Source of the DNA: an uncultured Aquimarina sp.
Lineage (GTDB): Bacteria; Bacteroidota; Bacteroidia; Flavobacteriales; Flavobacteriaceae
Direction: 5' to 3'
DNA length: 64,000 nucleotides
Assembly: GCA_947498765.1 (NCBI GenBank)
Contig: CANMLG010000021.1
Span: forward strand, 1 to 64,000
The notes beneath the pieces were generated by a model. That model was not told the DNA's origin, did no database searches, and saw only the letters and a program-made list of their open reading frames with translations. Of the stretch, positions 42,922 through 51,236 are shown piece by piece. Position 1 is the stretch's first letter; each line of letters opens with the position of its first letter. Both the position numbers and the translations under genes were made by a program.

Positions 42922-44301
42922 ATGAAAAAAACATATTTACATATAGCGGCAGTAACTTTTGCAGCTATGCTAGTATCATGTGGAGGTGAAAAGAAGAAGG
43001 CTGCAACCACTGAAAAGTCTGAACCTGAAACAGAAAGTAATCAATTGGTAATAGAAAAGCCACAATTAAAGTTTGGCTTTATAAAGCTTACTGATATGGC
43101 ACCTTTGGCTATAGCTAAAGAAAAAGGCTTTTTTGAAGATGAAGGTTTGTTTGTTTCGGTTGAAGCGCAATCAAATTGGAAGAATATTTTGGATCGTGTA
43201 ATTGATGGTCAGTTAGATGGTTCTCACATGTTGGCGGGGCAGCCTATAGCAGCGCAGGCTGGTTTTGGTCGTCAGGCAGAATTAATAACACCTTATTCAA
43301 TGGATTTGAATGGGAATGGAATTACGGTTTCTAATGATGTTTGGGCTAAAATGAAGCCAAATGTAAAAAAAGACGAAAATGGTAAGCCAATACACCCAAT
43401 TTCGGCAGAATCATTAAAGCCAGTGATTTCTGAATATAAAAAAGATGGTAAAGCATTTAAGATGGGAATGGTGTTCCCAGTATCTACTCATAACTACGAA
43501 ATTCGTTATTGGTTAGCTGCGGCTGGAATTAATCCAGGGATGTATACAGCAGAAAATATTCAAGGACAAGTAGATGCTGAAGTATTGCTTTCGGTAACTC
43601 CACCGCCACAAATGCCTGCTACTTTAGAGTCGGGAACTATTTATGGTTACTGTGTGGGTGAACCATGGAATCAACAAGCAGTATTTAAAGGAATTGGAGT
43701 TCCAGTAACAACGAATTATGATATTTGGAAAAACAATCCAGAAAAAGTATTTGTGATGACTAAGGAGTTTACTGAAAAATATCCAAATACAACTATAGCT
43801 ATTACTAAAGCTTTAATTAGAGCAGGTAAATGGTTGGATACACCGGGTAATAGACCAGAAGCGGTTGAGATTTTATCACGACCAGAATATGTAGGAGCGC
43901 CAGTGAAAGTTTTAGCAAATTCTATGACAGGTACTTTTGAGTTTGAAAAAGGAGATAAAAGAGAGATGCCTGACTTTAATGTGTTCTATCGTTACAATGC
44001 AACGTATCCATTCTACTCAGATGCGGTTTGGTTCTTGACTCAAATGCGTCGTTGGGGACAAATACCAACAGCAAAAACGGCAGATTGGTATGCTAGTAAA
44101 GCAAAACAAATTTATAAGCCAGAAATATGGAAAAAAGCAGCTGAATTGTTAGTTGCTGAAGGAAAAATTCCAGCAGCAGATATTCCTCAAACTGATGGGT
44201 ATAAGCCGGCAACTACAGAGTTTATTGATGGTAATAAGTTTGATGGTAAAGACCCTATTGGGTATATCAATAGTTTCAAAATTGGAAACAAGGATAAATA
44301 A
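42922..44301 (+). CDS. nrtA: ABC nitrate/nitrite substrate-binding lipoprotein (NrtA/CmpA family)
   Basis: The 459-residue protein has a lipoprotein signal with cysteine 20 (LVSCGG) and a Glu/Lys-rich linker. The periplasmic-binding domain has family segments such as [46 protein letters not shown] and [12 protein letters not shown]. NrtA binds nitrate/nitrite while the close CmpA binds bicarbonate; here neighbours narK and nirBD favour nitrate/nitrite. It is first in the nrtABC unit, with the richest copy of the island operator just upstream, and a hairpin after it may reduce read-through into nrtB. Confidence 0.9.
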   Translation: MKKTYLHIAAVTFAAMLVSCGGEKKKAATTEKSEPETESNQLVIEKPQLKFGFIKLTDMAPLAIAKEKGFFEDEGLFVSVEAQSNWKNILDRVIDGQLDGSHMLAGQPIAAQAGFGRQAELITPYSMDLNGNGITVSNDVWAKMKPNVKKDENGKPIHPISAESLKPVISEYKKDGKAFKMGMVFPVSTHNYEIRYWLAAAGINPGMYTAENIQGQVDAEVLLSVTPPPQMPATLESGTIYGYCVGEPWNQQAVFKGIGVPVTTNYDIWKNNPEKVFVMTKEFTEKYPNTTIAITKALIRAGKWLDTPGNRPEAVEILSRPEYVGAPVKVLANSMTGTFEFEKGDKREMPDFNVFYRYNATYPFYSDAVWFLTQMRRWGQIPTAKTADWYASKAKQIYKPEIWKKAAELLVAEGKIPAADIPQTDGYKPATTEFIDGNKFDGKDPIGYINSFKIGNKDK

Positions 44302-44336
44302 CTTAGGGAGTGTTGAATTTTTTTAACACGGAATCT

Positions 44337-44368
44337 GAAGGGGTTGAAATATACTCCTTCATTTTCTT
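44337..44368 (+). terminator. Attenuating hairpin between nrtA and nrtB
   Basis: GAAGGGGT (44337-44344) pairs with ACTCCTTC (44353-44360) with one G-U, followed by ATTTTCTT. Such a leaky terminator would give more binding protein than permease. Confidence 0.5.
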
Positions 44369-44474
44369 AAATTCAACTGGCCTTATATAGTGCAAATTAA
44401 TTTTAATATTATTTAGATTTTAAATAATTCAATACTCGATATCAGTCAGATATTAATCCCTAAAAATATATATT

Positions 44475-45560
44475 ATGAAAGATAAATCGATCAATCTTTT
44501 AAATTTCATTGGTTTAGGAATTTTTGAACCAGTAATTAGATTAGCAAGCGGTGAAGAGGTTAAAAAGAATCTTACCGAGTTAATGAAAAACATTTTATTT
44601 CCTATTTTATCAATTATTTTATTTCTGTTTTTGTGGCAGGTTGGAGCGAATGCTTTATACAACACCGAAAAAGAATTTAAAATAGAATCTGCTAGAACTT
44701 CAGGTGGAGAGGAAGCAGTAAAAGTAGAATTATCAAGAATCGAATCGGGTGAAAGTTCGATTAATTCACTTCCATCTCCAACAGCGGTTGTAGGTGCATT
44801 TAAAACACTAATAGCAGATCACAAAGAAATTAGTGCTAAGAAGTCGGCGTTTTTAGAAAAAACAGCTGCAATGAATAAAAAAAGAGAAGCTCAGGGCTTA
44901 GCAGCAATAACATATACAGGAAGACCGTCATTTATTGATCAGGTATTAACTAGTTTGAAAACGGTATTTGCAGGATTCTTTTTGGCGTTGTTTTTGGCAG
45001 TTCCTTTAGGAATGATTTTAGGATTAAGTGAGACATTGCGTTCTTCATTTAATTGGTTAATTCAAATATTTAAACCTGTATCTCCAGTGGTTTGGTTTTT
45101 GTTGGTGTACATGATTGTAAAGTCATTAACATTAACTTATGATGGAGATGTTTCATTTATTATCTCGTTTATAGCAGTTGGTTTGTGTGCTATGTGGGCA
45201 ACATTAGTAAATACAACCTTAGGAGTATCTTCGGTTGATCAAGATTATATAAATGTAGCCAAAGTATTAAATTTAAGTGTGGGACAAAAAGTATTTAAAA
45301 TTGTATTGCCTTCTGCATTTCCATTAATTTTTACGGGTTTACGTATTACTGTTTCAGTTGCTTGGATGGTACTTATAGCTATTGAATTGTTATCACAAAG
45401 TCCAGGATTGGGAACATTTGTTTGGGAAGAATTCCAAAATGGAGCAAATGACTCTAATGCCAAAATTATTGCAGCTATGTTTGTAATTGGAATTATTGGT
45501 TTCTTATTAGATAGATTGATGTTTTCTGTACAAAAATTAATGACGTTCACTGAAGCTTAA
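44475..45560 (+). CDS. nrtB: ABC nitrate/nitrite transporter permease
   Basis: The 361-residue permease has one N-terminal helix (about 38-55), an extended charged periplasmic segment (about 60-155) and a C-terminal permease domain of about five helices. The EAA loop is visible as DQDYINVAKVLNLSVGQKVFKIVLP. NrtB dimers form the channel of the NrtABCD importer. The long loop before the permease domain is larger than in cyanobacterial NrtB, but probably normal for Bacteroidota. It is between nrtA and nrtC on the same strand. Confidence 0.88.
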   Translation: MKDKSINLLNFIGLGIFEPVIRLASGEEVKKNLTELMKNILFPILSIILFLFLWQVGANALYNTEKEFKIESARTSGGEEAVKVELSRIESGESSINSLPSPTAVVGAFKTLIADHKEISAKKSAFLEKTAAMNKKREAQGLAAITYTGRPSFIDQVLTSLKTVFAGFFLALFLAVPLGMILGLSETLRSSFNWLIQIFKPVSPVVWFLLVYMIVKSLTLTYDGDVSFIISFIAVGLCAMWATLVNTTLGVSSVDQDYINVAKVLNLSVGQKVFKIVLPSAFPLIFTGLRITVSVAWMVLIAIELLSQSPGLGTFVWEEFQNGANDSNAKIIAAMFVIGIIGFLLDRLMFSVQKLMTFTEA

Positions 45561-45672
45561 TCGGTTATTAGTTGGTCATTTGTAAGCTGTATAGTTTTTC
45601 TCTAAAAAAGGATATTAGGGATATTTACTAATAAGCGAATAACTGATAACTGACAACCATAAACTAAAATTT

Positions 45673-46536
45673 ATGGCAGCACATATAGAATTAAGAAATG
45701 TATCAAAGTCTTATGGAGAAGGTGATGATAGAGTAGAGGTGTTACGAAATATTAATTTAGTAATCGAAGAAGGTGAATTTGTAGCTATTGTTGGATTTTC
45801 GGGTAGTGGAAAAACAACATTAATCAAATTAATTTCAGGTTTAGAATTCCCTGATCAAGGCGAGGTGCTTTACAAAGGTGAGCCTGTAACGGGACCTAGT
45901 TTAGATAGAGGAGTTATTTTTCAGAATTATTCCTTACTCCCATGGTTAAATGTTAGAAATAATGTGGGTATGGCAGTTAAGGAAAAATTTAAAAAATGGA
46001 CTAAATCTCAGGTAGGTTCACATGTTGAAAAGTATGTGGAAATGGTGAGTCTTTCGCATGCTATAAATAAATTACCAAAGGCCTTGTCGGGGGGTATGCG
46101 ACAGAGAGTTTCTGTTACCAGAGCTTTGTCATTAAGTCCAGATGTGATTTTGATGGATGAACCTTTAAGTGCTTTGGATGCCTTAACAAGGGGTACACTA
46201 CAGGATGAAATTCTAAATATTTGGAGTAAAGATAAAAGAACGGCTTTACTTATTACAAATGATGTGGACGAAGGTATTTATATGGCTGATCGTATTATAC
46301 CATTGCGTCCAGGGCCAAAAGCTACATTAGGACCTGAATTTATTGTAAATATAGAGCGTCCACGTGATAAAACAGAATTAAATAATAACGATAATTTTAA
46401 AAAATTACGTAATTCGATTTTAGATTATTTAATAAAAATTGGTTCTGAACGCGCAGCTAAACTTACTAAAGAGTATACATTACCAGATTTAAAACCTGTG
46501 CTAAAAAGTAGATTATTACAGGGAACGAGAGCCTAG
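45673..46536 (+). CDS. nrtC: ABC nitrate/nitrite transporter ATPase, NrtC-type (switch histidine replaced)
   Basis: The 287-residue ATPase has Walker A GFSGSGKTT, a canonical signature LSGGM (138-142) and Walker B VILMDEPLSALD. The switch-loop histidine, normally in I-T-H-D, is Asn196 in LLITNDVDEG. It lacks the extra NrtA-like domain of cyanobacterial NrtC. It probably forms a heterodimer with the second ATPase at 46840, which has an intact switch histidine but a changed signature. The gene ends near a tRNA-Gly on the other strand. Confidence 0.87.
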   Translation: MAAHIELRNVSKSYGEGDDRVEVLRNINLVIEEGEFVAIVGFSGSGKTTLIKLISGLEFPDQGEVLYKGEPVTGPSLDRGVIFQNYSLLPWLNVRNNVGMAVKEKFKKWTKSQVGSHVEKYVEMVSLSHAINKLPKALSGGMRQRVSVTRALSLSPDVILMDEPLSALDALTRGTLQDEILNIWSKDKRTALLITNDVDEGIYMADRIIPLRPGPKATLGPEFIVNIERPRDKTELNNNDNFKKLRNSILDYLIKIGSERAAKLTKEYTLPDLKPVLKSRLLQGTRA

Positions 46537-46578
46537 TTTTTTTAGGATATTAAGTTTGTAGTATAGTACACTTAAAAG

Positions 46579-46606
46579 AAAAAATCCCGTAAAAATTACG
46601 AGATTT
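46579..46606 (-). terminator. Terminator of tRNA-Gly
   Basis: On the minus strand AATCTCGTAA pairs with TTACGGGATT (one G-U), followed by TTTT; it directly follows the tRNA. Confidence 0.75.
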
Positions 46607-46612
46607 ATTTCG

Positions 46613-46685
46613 AGCGGGAGACCAGGTTCGAACTGGCGACATTCAGCTTGGAAGGCTGACGCTCTACCAACTGAGCTACTCCCGC
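46613..46685 (-). tRNA. tRNA-Gly (anticodon UCC)
   Basis: The 73-nt cloverleaf has acceptor arms GCGGGAG and CTCCCGC, a D-stem GCTC/GAGC with AGTTGGTA loop, an anticodon stem TCAGC/GCTGA with loop CTTCCAA (anticodon TCC) and a T-arm with TTCGAAC. The CCA end is not encoded. It lies opposite to and between nrtC and nrtD. Confidence 0.97.
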
Positions 46686-46839
46686 ATTACGCTTATTTAA
46701 GTAAGCGGTTGCAAAAATATATATTTTCTTTGATATAAAAGAGGAAAATTAAACTTTATTTCATGTAAATGTAAATCCTTGAGATAACATGTTTGTTAGT
46801 AGTGTTTTACTTTTTGTGGAAATTTAAAGAAATTAGAAG

Positions 46840-47661
46840 ATGGCTGAAATAGTTAAAAATAAAGAATCTCGTATTGATAATGGTTTATTCAGTAACGAGA
46901 TCATGTTAGATATTAATCAATTAACTAAAATTTATCCAACACCAAAAGGAGACTATGTGGTATTGGATGATTTAGATTTAAAAGTTAAAAGAGAAGAGTT
47001 TATATCAATTATAGGACATTCTGGTTGCGGTAAAAGTACATTGTTAACCATGATTGCAGGGTTAAATGAAATCTCTAGAGGTACTATTGTGGCTGATAAT
47101 ACAACAGTAACAGGACCAGGTCCCGATAGAGGTGTTATTTTTCAATCACCTAGTTTGTTACCATGGCTTTCTGCTTATGATAATGTAATGCTTGGTGTTA
47201 ATCAGGTATTTGCACACGGAACTAAAAAGGATAGAGATGATATTGTAAAGTATTATCTAGCTAAGGTTGGTTTGGAAGATGCTATGTTTAAAAAAGCAAA
47301 AGATCTTTCACAAGGTATGCAACAAAGGGTGGGTATTGCCCGTGCTTTTGCATTAAAGCCTAAGGTACTATTGCTAGATGAACCTTTTGGTATGTTAGAT
47401 TCGTTAACAAGAGGAGAATTACAAGATGTATTAGTCGAAGTTTGGAATCAAGAAAAAATTACAGCAATTATGATTACTCATGATGTGGATGAATCTATTT
47501 TATTGGCAGATCGTGTAATAATGATGACTTCTGGTCCAAGAGCTAAAGTAGGTGATATTTTAGAAATTGACTTTGAACGTCCTCGTAATAGAGCGGAATT
47601 GATAGAACACCCAGATTATTATAAATATAGAGAGCATTTAATCAATTTTTTAGAGCATTAA
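46840..47661 (+). CDS. nrtD: ABC nitrate/nitrite transporter ATPase, NrtD-type (signature LSQGM)
   Basis: The 273-residue ATPase has Walker A GHSGCGKST, Walker B VLLLDEPFGMLD and the switch histidine 214 in MITHDVDES. Its signature motif is LSQGM (156-160), with Gln in place of the first Gly. It complements the NrtC-type partner, which has the canonical signature but no switch histidine, so one of the two ATP sites should be fully canonical. It is 304 bp from nrtC with a reverse-strand tRNA between, so its transcription may depend on read-through or a promoter I cannot define. Confidence 0.87.
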   Translation: MAEIVKNKESRIDNGLFSNEIMLDINQLTKIYPTPKGDYVVLDDLDLKVKREEFISIIGHSGCGKSTLLTMIAGLNEISRGTIVADNTTVTGPGPDRGVIFQSPSLLPWLSAYDNVMLGVNQVFAHGTKKDRDDIVKYYLAKVGLEDAMFKKAKDLSQGMQQRVGIARAFALKPKVLLLDEPFGMLDSLTRGELQDVLVEVWNQEKITAIMITHDVDESILLADRVIMMTSGPRAKVGDILEIDFERPRNRAELIEHPDYYKYREHLINFLEH

Positions 47662-47763
47662 TTGATAATATAAATCCCGTTGGTATTTTAGTTAAATTTT
47701 CATGATAGTTATAGCTTTAATAAGTTAAAAATCCGACGGGATTATTTGATATAAAGTTTTTTT

Positions 47764-47934
47764 AACCCGGATTATGCACTAGAACTTTGCAATGAGATAT
47801 TAAAGCACAATAAAAACAAGTACTTTCTCAATTTCAGCATAGCACCGCTATGGTTAAATTGAAAAGTGCAACAAAGTGTTTGTTTTTGAAGTGATTTCAT
47901 AACGTAATAAACTTTCTAATGCATAATTTGGGTT
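47764..47934. repeat. 171-bp palindromic element with 21-bp terminal inverted repeats (MITE-like)
   Basis: The ends are AACCCGGATTATGCACTAG (left, from 47764) and the reverse complement AACCCAAATTATGCATTAG (right, to 47934), 18 of 21 bases matching. Inside, CAATTTCAGCATAGC and GCTATGGTTAAATTG flank an ACC loop, so nearly the whole element can fold. It has no coding capacity. The terminal AAC-YY-RR-ATTAT pattern is shared with the element at 25830. Confidence 0.75.
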
Positions 47935-47972
47935 TAAGTAAATGCGGTTAAGGATAATAGTTTTTTAGAGTT

Positions 47973-48011
47973 AAAAAAGCTATTCTGTTGTTTTAATAGA
48001 ATAGCTTTTTT
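47973..48011. terminator. Strong terminator hairpin downstream of nrtD
   Basis: AAAAAAGCTATTCT (47973-47986) and AGAATAGCTTTTTT (47998-48011) form a perfect 14-bp stem with an 11-nt loop. It would stop transcripts from nrtD before the predicted small RNA gene. Confidence 0.85.
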
Positions 48012-48184
48012 GATTATAGTGTAATTTTAGTTTATTAGGGAATTGTTAGTAATGCTTTTTAAAAAGATTTGTTTTACATATTTATCTTAAATAAAGTCTT
48101 TTGTATGTGTTTTTTTGTGAAAATGGAGCATTTTATTGATTTTAACAAAAAAAGATGAGAAAATACAGAATACTTATTTTTTAT

Positions 48185-48206
48185 TAAGTATTAATGCTTA
48201 ATTTTG
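48185..48206 (+). promoter_or_regulatory. Operator TAAGTA-TTAA-TGCTTA overlapping a -7 box, with no protein gene downstream
   Basis: The operator (48185-48200, one mismatch) shares its last TA with a perfect -7 box TAATTTTG (48199-48206). The geometry is that of the nrtA and porin promoters. Transcription would start near 48212 on the plus strand. Confidence 0.6.
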
Positions 48207-48209
48207 GAG

Positions 48210-48334
48210 GGAGCTACGTAAAAAGATATCTAAGTAAAAGATAAATTGAAATAGTATCCCTGTTTATTCGAATATTGTTAGTATTCAAAATAGTTAAGCT
48301 TTGACTCGTTTTGCAACAGGGATACTTGTTTTTT
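48210..48334 (+). ncRNA. Predicted small RNA of the nitrogen island
   Basis: A transcript started by the promoter at 48185-48206 would run about 120 nt. It would end at a hairpin with 12-bp stem AGTATCCCTGTT (48253-48264) / AACAGGGATACT (48315-48326) followed by a T-run (48329-48334). A smaller hairpin, GAATA/TATTC (48270-48286), lies in the loop. There is no ATG frame. The terminator overlaps the last codon of the convergent moeA. Expression is not shown; the prediction rests on the promoter-terminator pair. Confidence 0.5.
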
Positions 48335-49505
48335 AAGGAAGTAAAATAACTTCAACTTCTTCACAAATTTTTATAAAATTAGTGTTTTCGGGAATAAAAA
48401 CCAAAGCGTTTGCTTTATTGAATCCATGGATCATTGCAGAGCTCTGAAAATCTAATATTTCGACATGATTATTGGTGATTTTAGCCTTTAAAAATTGAGC
48501 TCGAATACCTTTTACTTGATAATCATGACTTATTTTTTTTACTTCTTTTGTTAAGTGTACTTTTTTACAATTGCTAAAATTGCGTAAAAGTGGTAGCGCG
48601 TAAATGTAAAAACAAGTTAGTGCCGAAGCAGGATTTCCTGGTAAAGCAAATACGTAAGTAGTATCTTTTTTTCCAAAAAATAAAGGCTTGCCTGGCTTTT
48701 GCTTTATTTTATAAAAAATTTCAATAGTGTTTAAATTTTTAAGGGCTTTTCCTACAAAATCGTAGTCACCTACTGAAATACCACCACTTACTAAAACAAA
48801 ATCATTTTCAGCAATTACTTTTTTTAGTAAATCCTCGGTGCTTTGATAATCATCTTTTACTCTATATATAGTAAAATCATTAATGTGTTCATTTTGTAAT
48901 GTGGTGCTTAATAATAGTGAATTACTTTCATAAATTTTACCAAATTCTAAGGGTGAGCCTGGAGCTGTTAATTCGCTTCCCGTAATAATAATGCCCACTT
49001 TTGGTTTAGGGTATACTAGTAGTTCATGAATTCCTATACTAGCTAAAAAGCTTAAATTTGTTGGGGTAAGTGTTGTATTTTTTTCTAATGCAAGTGTGTC
49101 TTTTTTTATTTGTTCACCTAATGGGCGTATATTTTGTTCAATTGTAGGAGACTGACTACTGGTTATTGTTGTATTTGTAACGTTAATTTTTTCTTGCATA
49201 ATTACTGCATTAGCAGTGTTAGGTACTGCAGCACCTGTAAAAATGCGAACAGCTTCACCTTTTTGTAGTGTAACGTTTGGGGAATCTCCAGCCTTAATTT
49301 CTCCTATAACTTTATAGGCGTTATTATGGGCGTGATTAACAGCGTAGCCATCCATAGCAGATTGTCTAAATGGAGGCATATCAATTAGGGCATAAACATT
49401 TTCGGCAATAACATAACCTAAGCACTGCGTAATATGTCGTTTTACAGGGGGGGCAGTTTGTTTGTGGGTGTTAATTTTGGATAGGGCTTCATTAACAGAT
49501 ATCAT
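48333..49505 (-). CDS. moeA: Molybdopterin molybdotransferase
   Basis: The 390-residue protein inserts molybdate into adenylylated molybdopterin to give molybdenum cofactor. The N-terminal MoeA region (PPFRQSAMDGYA, then GEAVRIFTGAAVP) and the MPT-binding domain (SGGISVGDYDF, PGNPASALTCF) are present, and the length is normal. The gene ends opposite the predicted small RNA terminator. It has a -7 box like that of nirB. Cofactor made here would serve a nitrate reductase or other molybdoenzyme, but none is in the window. Confidence 0.93.
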   Translation of the reverse strand: MISVNEALSKINTHKQTAPPVKRHITQCLGYVIAENVYALIDMPPFRQSAMDGYAVNHAHNNAYKVIGEIKAGDSPNVTLQKGEAVRIFTGAAVPNTANAVIMQEKINVTNTTITSSQSPTIEQNIRPLGEQIKKDTLALEKNTTLTPTNLSFLASIGIHELLVYPKPKVGIIITGSELTAPGSPLEFGKIYESNSLLLSTTLQNEHINDFTIYRVKDDYQSTEDLLKKVIAENDFVLVSGGISVGDYDFVGKALKNLNTIEIFYKIKQKPGKPLFFGKKDTTYVFALPGNPASALTCFYIYALPLLRNFSNCKKVHLTKEVKKISHDYQVKGIRAQFLKAKITNNHVEILDFQSSAMIHGFNKANALVFIPENTNFIKICEEVEVILLP

Positions 49506-49518
49506 GGTATTTTTTTAA

Positions 49519-49540
49519 CAAAAATACGTATAGTGTACGA
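49519..49540 (-). promoter_or_regulatory. moeA promoter with -7 box and partial operator
   Basis: On the minus strand TATTTTTG (49519-49526) shares its TA with TACGTA (49525-49530), as at nirB. The upstream partner half-site is degenerate (TCGTAC). Confidence 0.45.
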
Positions 49541-49717
49541 TATTATGATATATCTAAAAGAAGAAGTTTAATAGGATAAATAAAAGCGTGAATTTGTATT
49601 GTATTCGGTTATTTCACTTTGGGGCGAAATGACACACAATTTGAGCTATACAAACAAAAGACACGCTTTATTTGGTTAAGTTCTAGGGGTGAACAAAATA
49701 GTTTTTTGAATAGGTGA

Positions 49718-50551
49718 TTAAAAGCCTTCGGCACAGTTAGAAAAGTGTAACATAGCCTTTTCAGATAATTCGCTTAACTTTTCGGTATATCTGAATTTAG
49801 TATCATTTAATTTTTCGTTTTTTAATTGTTGTTGGGTTATAGTATAATTTTGTTTAGCAGCAGAATAAGCGCTTTGGCAACCTAAAGTTTTGGCAAGTTT
49901 AGCATAAGCAGCTTCAATTTGTGCTAATGCGGCTTCAGCATTTGATTTTACAGATAATTGTTTTTGTAATTCTAAATGCTTTTTTTGTTTTAAAGCTAAT
50001 TCTTCTTGCTTTTTTTTCTCTAGTCTAAGTTTTAGTTCTTTTTGACGTTTCATTAGCTCTTCTTGTTCAGCCAGTAATTCATCACGTTCGGCAGAAATAT
50101 TGTCGTAATCATCATTGTAGCTATTATCGGCAACAGCATATTCATCATTATTGTCATTATTTCTGTTTTTGTATTTAGAAACATCAGTATTTGTACAATC
50201 TGATAAAGAATTAATCATCAGTTTAGCTTTTTCTCTAGCTCTTTTTGCGTAAAAACGACTACGCTCCCAAGTGGCTTCTTCTAATGATTTTTCGGCAGCT
50301 ACGATACCTTCGTAAGCATAATTGGAAGCATCACTACAACCGCAATTAGCTGTAATTTGCTCTACTTCGTTAAGGGTTTCAATAGCTTTTTCAGTCCATT
50401 CTTGAACATGATCAGTATTATTAGCCTCGTAAGCGTTGTTTGTATGTGCTACACTATAATTTGCAGCACTAAAAGCATCTTTACATTCAGATTGACTGTA
50501 AGTATTTACTGCAAACAGTAGACTAATGGCTAGAATTGGGAAATTTTTCAT
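49718..50551 (-). CDS. Secreted coiled-coil protein of unknown function
   Basis: The 277-residue protein has a signal peptide (about 1-19, ending TYSQ), a helical N-terminal domain with cysteines (CKDAF, NCGCSD, DCTN), an acidic Asn/Asp-rich linker (about 125-155) and a long charged coiled coil rich in Glu, Lys and Gln (about 155-205). It ends with further helices containing CQSAYSAAK and HFSNC. I do not recognise the family. The even cysteines may form disulfides. It is a single gene on the minus strand between moeA and the divergent DinB-like gene; a structural or cell-envelope role is only a guess. Confidence 0.7.
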   Translation of the reverse strand: MKNFPILAISLLFAVNTYSQSECKDAFSAANYSVAHTNNAYEANNTDHVQEWTEKAIETLNEVEQITANCGCSDASNYAYEGIVAAEKSLEEATWERSRFYAKRAREKAKLMINSLSDCTNTDVSKYKNRNNDNNDEYAVADNSYNDDYDNISAERDELLAEQEELMKRQKELKLRLEKKKQEELALKQKKHLELQKQLSVKSNAEAALAQIEAAYAKLAKTLGCQSAYSAAKQNYTITQQQLKNEKLNDTKFRYTEKLSELSEKAMLHFSNCAEGF

Positions 50552-50726
50552 GCTAATAGGTTGATTTTATTTTGTTTGTGTAATACAAATATACAATAAT
50601 TTTGCACTTAATCGAATAAAATAGTATTTAATCTATTATTTTTTGTGTTAAATTTTTTCAATAAAGCTAAAAACTACATCTATTTAATGGTTAGTTTTAT
50701 AATTTTATAATAAGTATCTTTAAAAA

Positions 50727-51236
50727 ATGAGATCAGCCATAGTATCAGCAATCAATCAAAATTTAAATCAAGCAAGTTTATTATTAGACGTTATTACTAG
50801 TCAGCAGTATACGGATAATAGTGTAGGACCATATTACTCTAGTGTTGGTTCACATTTACGTCATACTTTAGATTTTTTTAACTGTGTAATTGATGGTTTG
50901 GATAATAATCAAATTGATTTAACTGCTCGTAAAAGAGAAGAAGAGGTGGCAACTAGTAAAGAGGTAGCAAAAAAGCATATTGCAAGAATTCAAGAGACTC
51001 TTGTAAGTTTTTTGGATGTAAATACCGATTATCTGATACATGTGACAGATAATCTAGGTCAAGGTAATGTTACTGTGAATTATACTTTAGATAGTATTAT
51101 GGCTCATGCTAACAGTCATGCAGTACATCATTTTGCAACTATAGGCTATGTGTTGCATCAATTAAATGTGGAGCACAATATAACCGGTTTTGGGTATAAT
51201 CCTACAACACCGATACAACACCGTAAAGGAATTTAG
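50727..51236 (+). CDS. DinB-like family protein
   Basis: The 169-residue protein is a four-helix DinB/YfiT-type domain with likely metal-binding histidines in SHLRHTLDF, SHAVHHFATIGY and nearby. Such proteins are putative metal-dependent transferases or hydrolases, often thiol S-transferases. The gene overlaps the convergent DUF6095-like gene by a few bases at its stop. The substrate is unknown. Confidence 0.75.
   Translation: MRSAIVSAINQNLNQASLLLDVITSQQYTDNSVGPYYSSVGSHLRHTLDFFNCVIDGLDNNQIDLTARKREEEVATSKEVAKKHIARIQETLVSFLDVNTDYLIHVTDNLGQGNVTVNYTLDSIMAHANSHAVHHFATIGYVLHQLNVEHNITGFGYNPTTPIQHRKGI

Larger units (their letters stand above)
47662..48332. other. Noncoding region with hairpins, palindromic element and a predicted small RNA gene
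   Basis: This 671-bp stretch between nrtD and moeA has no protein gene. In order it holds an inverted repeat AATCCCGTTGG / CCGACGGGATT (about 47676-47744), a 171-bp palindromic element (47764-47934), a strong terminator hairpin (47973-48011), an operator/-7 unit (48185-48206) and a terminator overlapping the moeA stop. Confidence 0.7.

Noticed and set aside
45641..45657. AACTGATAACTGACAAC between nrtB and nrtC as a tandem-repeat element
   Set aside because: Only two imperfect heptamer copies are present, too few to call a repeat array.
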